From Saprospiraceae bacterium (GTDB lineage: Bacteria > Bacteroidota > Bacteroidia > Chitinophagales > Saprospiraceae): DNA of 64,000 nucleotides. Below are positions 7,902-19,068 of the stretch, in pieces; position 1 is the first letter of the stretch; each line of letters begins with the position of its first letter. Location of the stretch: positions 62,001 through 126,000 of the forward strand of contig JAHDEC010000005.1 of NCBI GenBank assembly GCA_020629035.1. The letters run 5' to 3'. A model generated the notes under the pieces. The model had not been told where the DNA came from and ran no database searches. It saw only the letters and a list, made by a program, of their open reading frames with translations. The position numbers and the translations under genes are program-made.

Positions 7902-9740
7902 TTATTCAACGGTTACCGATTTTGCTAAATTCCTTGGTTGGTCTACATTGCAATCCCTCATGACTGCAATATGATAAGCCAACATCTGAAGTGGAATCAC
8001 TGATAATAAAGGTGATAAAGGATCTTCAGTCGTTGGTACTTCGATAACAAAGTCCGCTAAGGCTTTTATAGCTGTATCTCCTTCGGTTACCACTGCAATG
8101 ATAATACCTTTTCTCGCTTTTACCTCTTCAATGTTGCTCACAACTTTATCGTAATACCTTTTATTTGTAGCTATTACTACAATGGGCATATGCATATCGA
8201 TCAAGGCAATCGGTCCATGTTTCATCTCGGCTGCTGGATATCCTTCAGCATGGATATATGAAATCTCTTTTAATTTCAAAGCTCCTTCAAGAGCAACTGG
8301 GAAATTATAACCTCTACCAAGGTAGAGAGAATTATTGGCATCTTTTATTTCGCTTGCAATGTATTTAATATGATCATCAACTTTTAAAATCCTTTCTACT
8401 TTGGCAGGAATGGATTCTAATTCTGTTAATAGCTGGCGGTAGTATCCTTGGGATATCATTCCTTTTTCATAGCCAAGTATGATCGCCATTAAACTTAATA
8501 CGGTTAATTGACTTGTAAATGCTTTTGTTGAGGCTACTCCAATTTCTGGACCGGCGTGAATGTAAGAGCCAGCATGAGTTTCTCTCGCAATCGAGGAACC
8601 TACCACATTTACAATTCCATATATTAAGGCTCCACGATCTTTGGCCATTTTTATAGCTGCCAGTGTATCGGCTGTTTCGCCTGATTGTGATAGGGCAATA
8701 ATAAAATCGTTTGTTTTTATTATTGGGTTTCTATATCTAAATTCAGAAGCGTACTCAACTTCAGTGGGTATTCTGGCTAACTCCTCAAATAGATATTCTG
8801 CAATCAATGCTGAATGCCATGAAGTTCCACATGCGGTCAAGATGATACGATCAGCTTGTTTAATCCGGTTCATATACTCAGCCATCCCACCTAGTTTAGC
8901 CCATCCTTCGGCCGCATTTATTCGGCCTCTCATTGACTCAGCTATCGTGATAGGTTGCTGGTAAATTTCTTTAAGCATAAAGTGCTCAAAACCTGCTTTT
9001 TCTATGCTTTCAAGTTTTAGGTCGATGTGCTCTATCGGGTTTTCGGTTACTTCGTTTTCAAGGTTTACAATCGAGTAAGTTCCATCATCACAAAGTGTGA
9101 TTACTTCATCTTCTTTTATATAAATAACTTTATCTGTATACTTTACTATAGGTGTAGCATCGGAAGCTAGAAAAAGTTCGTTCTCTCCTACTCCACAAAC
9201 TAAAGGACTAGAGTTTTTTGCACCAATAATTTTATCTGGTTCTTTTGCATCAATGACCACAATCGCATAAGCTCCTACAACCATGTTTAAGGATTGTCTT
9301 ACGGCTTCTCCTATGGTCAAATTTCTAGATTTTTGTACCTCTTCAATAAGGTTTACCAAAACTTCTGTATCCGTTTCTGAAGTGAAGGAGTAACCTAAAT
9401 CCATCAAGGCAGCCTTTAAACTGGCATAGTTCTCAATAATGCCATTGTGGATTAATACAATATCTCCGCTATTAGATGTGTGTGGATGTGCATTTACATC
9501 GTTAGGTGGTCCGTGGGTTGCCCATCTTGTGTGTCCAAACCCAACGGTTCCTTGTAGATCTTCTCCTTCTATTATTTTTTCAAGTTCAAGTACTTTACCT
9601 TGTTTTTTGAAGGTTTTTATTTTATCGTGGTAAATAGAAATTCCAGCACTATCATAACCACGATATTCTAGTCTTTTCAGACCTTCCATTATTATCGGAC
9701 TTGCTTGTCTTTCTCCGATATAAGCAACAATTCCACACAT
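7902..9740 (-). CDS. glmS: Glutamine--fructose-6-phosphate aminotransferase (isomerizing)
   Basis: Makes glucosamine-6-phosphate from fructose-6-phosphate and glutamine, the entry to UDP-GlcNAc for peptidoglycan and lipid A. The 612-residue protein is complete: N-terminal nucleophile Cys2 in MCGIVAYIG, the class II amidotransferase motifs HTRWATHG and HNGIIENY, then two SIS isomerase domains with TACGTSWHS and SQSGETADT, ending in the canonical KSVTVE. It lies 21 bp upstream of the DUF4290 gene and 11 bp downstream of the DUF4270 gene, so one transcript is likely. No glmS ribozyme-like leader is possible here because the upstream gap is too short. Confidence 0.98.
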   Translation of the reverse strand: MCGIVAYIGERQASPIIMEGLKRLEYRGYDSAGISIYHDKIKTFKKQGKVLELEKIIEGEDLQGTVGFGHTRWATHGPPNDVNAHPHTSNSGDIVLIHNGIIENYASLKAALMDLGYSFTSETDTEVLVNLIEEVQKSRNLTIGEAVRQSLNMVVGAYAIVVIDAKEPDKIIGAKNSSPLVCGVGENELFLASDATPIVKYTDKVIYIKEDEVITLCDDGTYSIVNLENEVTENPIEHIDLKLESIEKAGFEHFMLKEIYQQPITIAESMRGRINAAEGWAKLGGMAEYMNRIKQADRIILTACGTSWHSALIAEYLFEELARIPTEVEYASEFRYRNPIIKTNDFIIALSQSGETADTLAAIKMAKDRGALIYGIVNVVGSSIARETHAGSYIHAGPEIGVASTKAFTSQLTVLSLMAIILGYEKGMISQGYYRQLLTELESIPAKVERILKVDDHIKYIASEIKDANNSLYLGRGYNFPVALEGALKLKEISYIHAEGYPAAEMKHGPIALIDMHMPIVVIATNKRYYDKVVSNIEEVKARKGIIIAVVTEGDTAIKALADFVIEVPTTEDPLSPLLSVIPLQMLAYHIAVMRDCNVDQPRNLAKSVTVE

Positions 9741-9751
9741 ACAAAAAAAGC

Positions 9752-11098
9752 TTAGGGTTCAGAAACTACGAGTTTTAGCTTGGCGCTATATATGCCTCCA
9801 TTATTTCCATGGAGTACTGTTCTTCTCGGTATTTCAAGGGGTTCTTCAGTTACAAGTTCTATGACAGTATTTTCAACACTACCGTTTTTTATCTTCACTG
9901 CGTGATCAGTTATTCTTAATTCGTATTTACGAATTTTATTACCCATATCATCAAGTGCCGTAGTTAAATTCCCCCCATAACCTGAAGCGCCTAAACTGGT
10001 TATATCAGAGATTACTACTTTATTTCCTTCATCATTTTCATAAATTGATAAAACACTAAATGAAGGAGGATATAGACTTAAATCATCGCCAAGATCTTGG
10101 TTAACAAAGAGCTCTAATTCAGCATAATTAATACCTTTCCCTTCAAAATCTTTAAGCTCAGCTAAATCTAAGCTGACAAAGGTACCTGCCATGGGCTGTA
10201 AAAATAGATTTTCATCTAAATTGTTTTCTATAGCATCTTCGACAATTGTTCCGCCAAAATCATGGGTGATATGGCTATGTTTGAATGCTGCGAGGAAATA
10301 ATCATAGAACAAAGAATCTCCATCTTGTTGGTAATAAACTCTAAGTCTTGCGTCTGTAGTAGCAGAGCTTAAACTATTAATACTCAATCCCAATAAAGAA
10401 GACGCATCTGATTCGCTGGTTAAAACCAAGCCTTTGATATTTGATTGGAACAGTGAGTCTGTAGACACATTTGATGTATCGAGAAACTGATTAGCAAAAC
10501 TATCATCTAATCGAATTCTTACCTGGGGAATATCCATAAAGGTTGAATCCAAGGTAGGATTATAAACAAATACCGAATCATCGTAACTGATAACTTGATC
10601 GATTTCTCCTATAAAATTACTTTCATAATTTGTAATCTCTACATTCGTATAGAATGTGTCCATTCTAGCACTAATATCGATTTCATGCATAGGATCATCA
10701 AGCTGATACACCTTTACATTGTGCCTTGCATTTAAATCACCATAAGCTGACAAACTATCTAGCGGCAGAATTAAAATCATAGAATCTAGTGAAGCATTGT
10801 CAAAATTCGGAATATTCAATATGTTTGGACACAACACAAGTTTTTGAGTGGTTTCTCCAAAAATTGGATCATTCAAAGTACCAATTCTATGGTTAGAAGG
10901 ACTGCTTATTAATACTCCGTTGGAGGCAAATGTCCGTAAAGAATCCGAATATTGGTTGGTAAATACTAAATCTAGTGTATCTGTAAAAGAAATGCCAATG
11001 TTGTCCTCACCTAGTAGAATAGAACCTATGCCTGATTCTCTATCGCATGACATAAACGAAACTACCAATAATAGAATAAAATAATAGCTATACTTCAT
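9752..11098 (-). CDS. DUF4270 lipoprotein
   Basis: A 448-residue exported lipoprotein: hydrophobic signal followed by a lipobox-like VSFMSC (Cys18). The mature part is rich in beta-strand-forming, Ser/Asp/Asn-rich sequence with a conserved opening GIGSILLGEDNIGISFTDT, typical of the Bacteroidota DUF4270 family. No catalytic residues are evident. Its gene is 17 bp downstream of the GT5-like gene and 11 bp upstream of glmS, an arrangement common in the phylum. Location is presumably the outer membrane; function is not known. Confidence 0.85.
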   Translation of the reverse strand: MKYSYYFILLLVVSFMSCDRESGIGSILLGEDNIGISFTDTLDLVFTNQYSDSLRTFASNGVLISSPSNHRIGTLNDPIFGETTQKLVLCPNILNIPNFDNASLDSMILILPLDSLSAYGDLNARHNVKVYQLDDPMHEIDISARMDTFYTNVEITNYESNFIGEIDQVISYDDSVFVYNPTLDSTFMDIPQVRIRLDDSFANQFLDTSNVSTDSLFQSNIKGLVLTSESDASSLLGLSINSLSSATTDARLRVYYQQDGDSLFYDYFLAAFKHSHITHDFGGTIVEDAIENNLDENLFLQPMAGTFVSLDLAELKDFEGKGINYAELELFVNQDLGDDLSLYPPSFSVLSIYENDEGNKVVISDITSLGASGYGGNLTTALDDMGNKIRKYELRITDHAVKIKNGSVENTVIELVTEEPLEIPRRTVLHGNNGGIYSAKLKLVVSEP

Positions 11099-11115
11099 TT
11101 GATTTGGAAGGTGTT

Positions 11116-11925
11116 TTATTCCTCTAACAATGATTTATAAAATTCAACATTGTCAACAGGAAGGGTTTCATCACTAGAATATTCCATGACAGGTTTATCC
11201 AGTTTTCCGATGGCTTCAGCAATATCACTATCTAGCTCCTCATCTCCTTTGACTACCGCATCCGCATGTACTAACGCACCTAAGTGCAATCGTATTTTGT
11301 CGTCCTTTTTATAAATCTCCAATTCTTCTCTTTCAATGCCATTAATAGTTGCTAACTCTAATAGTTTATCATTAAAATGTCCTTCGTAAGAATCATTGTA
11401 AGCTGTATAAACACATTTACTTTCAGCAAAAATGGCTTCGTTTTTATACACAGTCTTTAAGTAGGTTGGGATAAAGCTTGTCATCCATCCATGGCAGTGA
11501 ATAACATCTGGCGGCCAACCAAATTTCTTTACCGTTTCTAGAATTCCTTTACAAAAGAATACCATACGCTCTTGATTATCCTCAAATGGTTTTTCATCAG
11601 CATCATTAAAAATGAATTTGCGTTTGAAAAATTCTTCATTATCCAGAAAATAAACTTGCATTCTGGCACCTGGTAAAGAAGCAACTTTAATGATTAATGG
11701 ATAATCTTCATCATCAACAATGATATTCATCCCAGATAATCTTACTACTTCATGCAGTCTGTGTCTTCTTTCATTTATAGTACCATACTTAGGCATTAGT
11801 ACCCTCACTTCCATTCCACCACTCTGTACCTTTTGGGGTAAACTTCTCACTAAAGCAGAGATTTTACTAATCTCTGTGTAAGGGTTCATCTCTTGAGATA
11901 CGATTAATACTCGTTTCTTAGTCAT
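11116..11925 (-). CDS. Glycogen/starch synthase N-terminal-domain protein (GT5-like, lacks second domain)
   Basis: A 269-residue protein matching the N-terminal Rossmann-like half of glycogen synthases: an RVLIVSQEMNPYTEISKI start in place of the usual EVAPFAKTGGL, then the DVIHCHGWMTSF segment that corresponds to the conserved DVVHAHDW. The C-terminal nucleotide-sugar-binding domain of GT-B enzymes, about 200 residues, is absent and the protein stops cleanly, so it cannot be a complete ADP-glucose glycogen synthase. This short form is recurrent in Bacteroidota and sits upstream of DUF4270 and glmS. It may bind a sugar nucleotide or act in regulation; that is inference. Confidence 0.82.
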   Translation of the reverse strand: MTKKRVLIVSQEMNPYTEISKISALVRSLPQKVQSGGMEVRVLMPKYGTINERRHRLHEVVRLSGMNIIVDDEDYPLIIKVASLPGARMQVYFLDNEEFFKRKFIFNDADEKPFEDNQERMVFFCKGILETVKKFGWPPDVIHCHGWMTSFIPTYLKTVYKNEAIFAESKCVYTAYNDSYEGHFNDKLLELATINGIEREELEIYKKDDKIRLHLGALVHADAVVKGDEELDSDIAEAIGKLDKPVMEYSSDETLPVDNVEFYKSLLEE

Positions 11926-12033
11926 AAATTTTCTTTAACCTCCTCGAAAATTGGAGTGCAAAGATAATAAAAATTTAGGCAATTTTGTTCATGGGGTAAA
12001 CAAGCCAACTATATGACAATCAATAATATATGT

Positions 12034-13443
12034 TTATCCAGCCACTCCTGACATGAGATATGCACAAACTAAGGCACCAATGGTTCCAATTGCATAACCT
12101 AAAACAGCCATTAAAACACCTACTGGCGCAAGAGAAGGACTGAAGGCTGAAGCCACCACAGGAGCTGATGCGGCGCCTCCAATATTTGCCTGACTACCCA
12201 CCGCCACAAAGAAAAACGGAGCTTTAATAAGTTTAGCTACTAATAACAACAAGGTCACATGAACAAGCATCCAAGTGATACCGATAAAGAACAAGCCTAA
12301 ATTGTTTGCTACCTCATTTAAATTCATTTTCATACCTATGGTCGCAACCAAAAAATAGATAAAAATAGAACCCCATGTGGATGCTCCAACGCCATCTAGT
12401 TTTCTAAATCTAGTAAATGATAAGATTAAACCGACCGTTGTAGAAATAACAATTAGCCAAAAGAAATGAGAGGTTAAACTATTTAGACCGACTTTATTCA
12501 GTGCTTCAGCATTGCTCTTCATTAAAGGAGTCATTACATCTGCTCCCCAGTGAGATAAAGCAACACCTCCAAAAGCCACTGCCATTAAAACAAACAACTT
12601 GGTAGTCGTAGGTTTAGTTTCTACACTTGCTCGGTAATTAGCTACTCGTTGTTCTAAATCATCAATGGCTGAGGCATCAGCCTTAAGCCACTTGTCTATC
12701 TTCGTTTTAATATTTGCTCCGTAAAGCAGGAAACCCATCCAAATATTAGCTACCACAACATCCACTATTATCATGGTTCCGAACAAATTATCATCCACCT
12801 CAAAGATCTCCTTCATGGCTGTCTGATTCGCACCTCCACCAATCCAACTACCAGCTACTGTTGATAATCCGCGCCATATCATATCAGGATCATCGCCTAG
12901 AATTCCAGGAGCCACATATTTACTAACTAAAAGCGCTATTGGCCCTCCAATAATAATCCCTAAGGTCGCTGTTCCAAACATAATTAATGCTTTAGGACCT
13001 AGGTTTAAAACACCTTTCATGTCTATGCTAAGGCATAATAATATCAGGGATGCTGGTAATAAATATCTTGAGGCAATGTAATATAAACTGGAGTGACCTT
13101 GGGCCGCCTTATATTCTGCAGCAGGTACACCACTTTCTGATAAAAAAGCAGTAATTCCATCGAAACTTAAGCCAGATGGTAGTGTTAAATTATACGCATT
13201 CAGTATATCCGTTAATCCATCTGTATACCAATGCGAAGCGATCAAGTTGAGTGGCCAATGTAAAATGGCAGGCAAAAAATAACACAACAACAAGGCAGGT
13301 ACTATTCTATAAAACTTCTGCCAGCCTTCCGTTTTTAATGAAGAAGTATGGAAAATTAGGGCCAACAAAATGATTAAGATACCTAGGGTAATCGCATCAT
13401 TTGTGAAAAAGGGTTTAACAGCCAAAAAAGAGAATAGATTCAT
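12034..13443 (-). CDS. DUF819 family membrane transporter-like protein
   Basis: A 469-residue integral membrane protein with about twelve hydrophobic segments and Gly/Ala-rich re-entrant-like stretches (WIGGGANQTAM and SQANIGGAASAPVVASAF). These match the DUF819 (YjcL) family, which has a duplicated fold related to sodium-dependent carboxylate or amino-acid exchangers. The substrate is unknown. It is a single gene, 45 bp downstream of RNase R on the same strand. Confidence 0.85.
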   Translation of the reverse strand: MNLFSFLAVKPFFTNDAITLGILIILLALIFHTSSLKTEGWQKFYRIVPALLLCYFLPAILHWPLNLIASHWYTDGLTDILNAYNLTLPSGLSFDGITAFLSESGVPAAEYKAAQGHSSLYYIASRYLLPASLILLCLSIDMKGVLNLGPKALIMFGTATLGIIIGGPIALLVSKYVAPGILGDDPDMIWRGLSTVAGSWIGGGANQTAMKEIFEVDDNLFGTMIIVDVVVANIWMGFLLYGANIKTKIDKWLKADASAIDDLEQRVANYRASVETKPTTTKLFVLMAVAFGGVALSHWGADVMTPLMKSNAEALNKVGLNSLTSHFFWLIVISTTVGLILSFTRFRKLDGVGASTWGSIFIYFLVATIGMKMNLNEVANNLGLFFIGITWMLVHVTLLLLVAKLIKAPFFFVAVGSQANIGGAASAPVVASAFSPSLAPVGVLMAVLGYAIGTIGALVCAYLMSGVAG

Positions 13444-13488
13444 ACTTGTTGTTTAATATGAAGCCTAATATATAAAAAATGGATTGGT

Positions 13489-15648
13489 CTATTCTACAAT
13501 TCTAAATTCCAATTGCTTATCCTCTAAGTTTACTTCCACCAGTTTAACCTTTACCGTATCCCCAAATTTTATAACATCTCCAGTAGCTCGTCCTCGTAGT
13601 TTGTATTTAGTATCGACAAACTGAAAATCATCGTATAAAGAGATGAGCGGCACAAAACCCTCGGCCTTAGTTTCAATGACTTCAACAAACAAACCTCGTT
13701 CGATCATGCCAGAAATAACGGCATCGAATGTTTCGTTTAATCGCGAAGCCATAAACTCTACTTGCTTGTACTTTATGGATTCTCTTTCTGCTTCCTGAGC
13801 CTTCTTTTCTTGACCCGAAATGTGCTTACATTTAACTTCTAAACTTTCTTTATTGACTCTGGTTTCCTGCTTTAGATTAGCGTAAAGTATTCGGTGAACA
13901 AGCACATCTGCATAACGCCTAATCGGCGAAGTAAAATGAGCATAGAAAGGAAAAGCTAATCCGAAATGTCCAATGTTGTTACTTGTATAAACAGCCTTGG
14001 CCATACACCTTATAGCCAGCGGTTCGAGTAGTTTTAAGGCAGGGTTATTCTTAACTTCTTTGTGCAATCTATTAATCGAGTCTTTCGCTTGAGCCGGTGT
14101 TTGGTATTTAAAATTAAAATCTAGTTCTTTGGCAAAAAGAGCTACTTCTGCTAATCTTTCCAAGTCCGGTGTATCATGCACACGGTAAACAAAAGGCACT
14201 TCTTTGGTTTCTCGATCACCAATATATTTAGCTACTTCTCTATTTGCAAGCAACATAAAATCTTCGATTAGCAAATGAGCATCCTTTCGCTCCTTCACAA
14301 ATAAGCCTATCGGCTTGCCTTTAGCATCAAGCTTAAATTTAATTTCCTCAGAATCAAAATTTACTGCACCATCTTTAAACTTCTTTTTACGAAGCTTATA
14401 AGCGATAGTATTTAGCATTTTTAATTCTTCAGCATGATCCCCTTCTCCGCTTTCTAATACTTCTTGGGCTTCCATATAGGTAAATCTTCTATCCGAATGG
14501 ATGACTCCCTTTCCAAACCACCTACGCTTGATTTCTTTTTGCTTGTTAAAAGTAAAAACGGCGGAAAAACTTAGTCGATCTACATGAGGATTTAAAGAAC
14601 ACAGATTATTAGATAGTTTCTCTGGCAACATGGGGATGCACCGATCTACTAGATAAACTGATGTTGATCTCCTCAGGGCTTCTTTGTCCAATGCCGTGTT
14701 TTCTCGGACATAATGACTCACGTCAGCAATATGGACTCCTATTTCCAGATCTCCATTTTCTAATACTTCATACGAAATAGCGTCATCAAAATCTTTGGCT
14801 GTATCTGGATCTATGGTGAATGTCAATATTTCTCTAAAATCTCTGCGATCCTCATAGTCGCTGATCTGTAATTCATCCGGAATATGCTTCAGTTCACTAT
14901 TTACATCATCTGGAAAGAAAGAATCGAATCCATTCATGCTCAGAATAGATTGCATGGTAATCTCATTTACATTATCTGGTGGAATTACTTCTTTTACTTT
15001 TCCCCAGATAGTCTTATTCTGGGCATTTCCCCAATTCACCACATCCACCACCACGATATCTCCATCTTTAGCTTTAGCGGTATCTGACGGATTAACCATT
15101 ACTGCCAGTGGTACTTTAGTATTCATTACATCTACCAGTGCATAACGTTTTTGGAAATATATTTTTCCTACTACAGAGCTAATCGAGCGCTTCTTTATGA
15201 CTCGAACCTTTGCTTCTCCTCGTCTTCGGTTTTTAGGGAAAACAGCAGATACTTCTACGGTATCACCATTCATGGCACCTCTCAGGTGCTTTCCAGGTAT
15301 ATATAAATCTTGTTCTAAACCATCAACAACAAGAAAGGCTGAGCCATTTCTTGCCATATCGATGCGTCCAGTATATGTGTGACTTGGTAATTTTTCAAAA
15401 CCTTCTGAAGCTACCGATTTATTTACTCTATATTTTCCATCCTTTACAAAAATGATTTTTTGTTCTTTTTCTAGGAGTGAAAGTGCATGTTTAATTGAAT
15501 CTGCACTATTACCTGTTCGTAGTTTTCCTGCTATTTGCTTGGCGTTTAATCTTTTTTTAGGCATTCGCAAAAACAGCTTAAGGATGCTGTTTTTTAATGC
15601 ACCGGAACTTACTTTTTTGGATTTGACTTTTTTTCTTCTTTTAGCCAT
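13489..15648 (-). CDS. rnr: Ribonuclease R
   Basis: A 3'-5' exoribonuclease that degrades structured RNA and takes part in rRNA quality control. The 719-residue protein has a basic N-terminus, a winged-helix domain (about residues 20-75), two OB cold-shock domains, the RNB catalytic domain with the Asp cluster in DPDTAKDFDDAIS and the DRCIPMLPEKLSNNLCSL segment, and a C-terminal S1 domain. The Lys-rich tail of enterobacterial enzymes is missing, ending FRIVE. The start at 15648 overlaps the upstream unknown gene by 40 bp, suggesting translational coupling. Confidence 0.96.
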   Translation of the reverse strand: MAKRRKKVKSKKVSSGALKNSILKLFLRMPKKRLNAKQIAGKLRTGNSADSIKHALSLLEKEQKIIFVKDGKYRVNKSVASEGFEKLPSHTYTGRIDMARNGSAFLVVDGLEQDLYIPGKHLRGAMNGDTVEVSAVFPKNRRRGEAKVRVIKKRSISSVVGKIYFQKRYALVDVMNTKVPLAVMVNPSDTAKAKDGDIVVVDVVNWGNAQNKTIWGKVKEVIPPDNVNEITMQSILSMNGFDSFFPDDVNSELKHIPDELQISDYEDRRDFREILTFTIDPDTAKDFDDAISYEVLENGDLEIGVHIADVSHYVRENTALDKEALRRSTSVYLVDRCIPMLPEKLSNNLCSLNPHVDRLSFSAVFTFNKQKEIKRRWFGKGVIHSDRRFTYMEAQEVLESGEGDHAEELKMLNTIAYKLRKKKFKDGAVNFDSEEIKFKLDAKGKPIGLFVKERKDAHLLIEDFMLLANREVAKYIGDRETKEVPFVYRVHDTPDLERLAEVALFAKELDFNFKYQTPAQAKDSINRLHKEVKNNPALKLLEPLAIRCMAKAVYTSNNIGHFGLAFPFYAHFTSPIRRYADVLVHRILYANLKQETRVNKESLEVKCKHISGQEKKAQEAERESIKYKQVEFMASRLNETFDAVISGMIERGLFVEVIETKAEGFVPLISLYDDFQFVDTKYKLRGRATGDVIKFGDTVKVKLVEVNLEDKQLEFRIVE

Positions 15649-16157
15649 GTTAAGGGGTTATCTTCTTTTTGAGAAATGATCTCACCAGAAGGTAGGATTT
15701 CCATATAATATCCTTGACTTTCTAATGGATTAAATGATTGAGTATTTTCTTCTCCTGTAATAATTTGAATGGTTAGGTCTTGTTCAATGTTGGCCACTGA
15801 TCGCAACACTACTTCTCCATCAGAAACAGTTCCTGCAATTACTTTCTGCGATATGGTTAGTTCTGTTTTTGGATCTACCGTTACTAGAATAAATGAGTGG
15901 TTTAATAGTCCTGCTTGCCAATATACTAAAGCAATAAATTGCTCTTGTCTTGGTAAAGCAAAACAAGGGACAAATTCCGTAAATTCATCAATTTTCGCAC
16001 CCCATGGAATGAAGTAATTTTTTAGTGCTTCTGGAGGCAATACTTTGTTTCTCCGACTAATTTCTTTAATAGAGTCGTTTGATACGGTTAGTGGAGGTAT
16101 AACTTCTGGAAAAAAGGATAAAAAATCTTGAAAATTGAGTGCTTGTACTTTATTCAT
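15609..16157 (-). CDS. Hypothetical protein upstream of RNase R
   Basis: A 182-residue soluble protein that I do not recognise. There is no signal peptide or membrane segment. The N-terminus has a helical FQDFLSFFPEVIPPLTVS segment, followed by beta-rich sequence (FIALVYWQAGLLNHSFILVTV), and the C-terminus is charged, ending KEEKKSNPKK. The 3' end overlaps rnr by 40 bp in another frame, so the two genes are probably co-translated. The frame is open with ordinary codon use, which supports a real gene. A link to RNA turnover is only suggested by context. Confidence 0.7.
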   Translation of the reverse strand: MNKVQALNFQDFLSFFPEVIPPLTVSNDSIKEISRRNKVLPPEALKNYFIPWGAKIDEFTEFVPCFALPRQEQFIALVYWQAGLLNHSFILVTVDPKTELTISQKVIAGTVSDGEVVLRSVANIEQDLTIQIITGEENTQSFNPLESQGYYMEILPSGEIISQKEDNPLTWLKEEKKSNPKK

Positions 16158-16261
16158 CTCTTAAAATTAGCGCAAAGGTACTGCATATTTCTTCTATTCT
16201 CAACACTCGAAATACACAAACGAAAGAAAGCAATGATGAGTTCAAAAAATCACTAAAAAAA

Positions 16262-18160
<1,899 letters not shown>

Positions 18161-18347
18161 GTCTTAAATATACACTAAGCCTCCGAAATTTGGTGAATGA
18201 TGGAATTCAAAATCTATATTCAAACAATCCTTTGAAGGCTTTACATTACGCTTACTTTTGGTAAATTAGCTCATGATTTATTCGTTAGAATGATTCTAAA
18301 TAGTTTGCTAAACCTGATCGAAACCCAGTTAAAGTAAGCGCTTTTTC

Positions 18348-18355
18348 TATTTTTG
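18348..18355 (+). promoter_or_regulatory. Candidate -7 box of the sdhCAB operon
   Basis: TATTTTTG fits TAnnTTTG exactly, 25 bp before the sdhC ATG at 18381. No clear -33 TTG is found at the expected distance. The remaining acs-sdhC intergenic sequence (18161-18347) shows no obvious structure. Confidence 0.35.
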
Positions 18356-18380
18356 GAATAACAAGAAAAGTAAGATTAAT

Positions 18381-19067
18381 ATGAAATGGATCGTACAATT
18401 TTTTACATCCAGCATTGGTAAAAAGATTATAATGAGCCTAACTGGTTTGTTTCTAATCAGTTTCCTATTTGTACACTTAATAGGTAATTTACAATTGTTA
18501 GCCAATGATGGAGGAGAGTCATTTAATACCTATGCCTATTTTATGACCCAAAACCCATTGATAAAAACTATATCTTATGGCCTGTACTTTTTTATCGTAC
18601 TACATGCGATTCAGGGCTTAATGATAGCCGCAACAAATAGATCTGCCAAAGGATATAAGTATTCGAAAAAAACCAAAGAAAATGCTAGTTGGTCTTCTAA
18701 AAACATGGCCATGCTTGGGATTTTAGTGTTGGCTTTTTTATGCATACATATGGGCGATTTTTGGTTTAAAATGAAGTTTGGTTCATTACCTATGAAAAGC
18801 TATGCAGGGTTTGATGCTGAGGTGACTGACTTATTTGGTAGAGTAATGATAGCTTTCCAAGAATGGTATATCGTACTTATTTATCTGATAGGCTTACTGG
18901 CTTTGTATTTTCATTTATCACATGGATTCCAGAGTGCTTTCCAAACCTTAGGCTTGAATCATAAAAAATATACACCTATTATCAAAGGAGTAGGTACTCT
19001 ATATTCTTTAGTTGTTTCTATCGGATTCGCAATAATCCCACTTTACATCTACATAAATAGTTTATAA
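18381..19067 (+). CDS. sdhC: Succinate dehydrogenase cytochrome b subunit
   Basis: Membrane anchor of succinate dehydrogenase (complex II), holding heme b and passing electrons to menaquinone. The 228-residue protein shows five hydrophobic helices, with His residues in helix positions such as [25 protein letters not shown] and [11 protein letters not shown] that fit the diheme type B cytochrome found in Bacteroidota and Epsilonproteobacteria. It is the first gene of sdhCAB; the sdhA start follows 1 bp after its stop. A single membrane subunit, with no sdhD, agrees with the type B enzyme. Confidence 0.93.
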   Translation: MKWIVQFFTSSIGKKIIMSLTGLFLISFLFVHLIGNLQLLANDGGESFNTYAYFMTQNPLIKTISYGLYFFIVLHAIQGLMIAATNRSAKGYKYSKKTKENASWSSKNMAMLGILVLAFLCIHMGDFWFKMKFGSLPMKSYAGFDAEVTDLFGRVMIAFQEWYIVLIYLIGLLALYFHLSHGFQSAFQTLGLNHKKYTPIIKGVGTLYSLVVSIGFAIIPLYIYINSL

Positions 19068-19068
19068 A

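Noticed and set aside
9741-9751. A glmS ribozyme or other leader RNA
   Set aside because: Only 11 bp separate glmS from the gene upstream, too short for a ribozyme.
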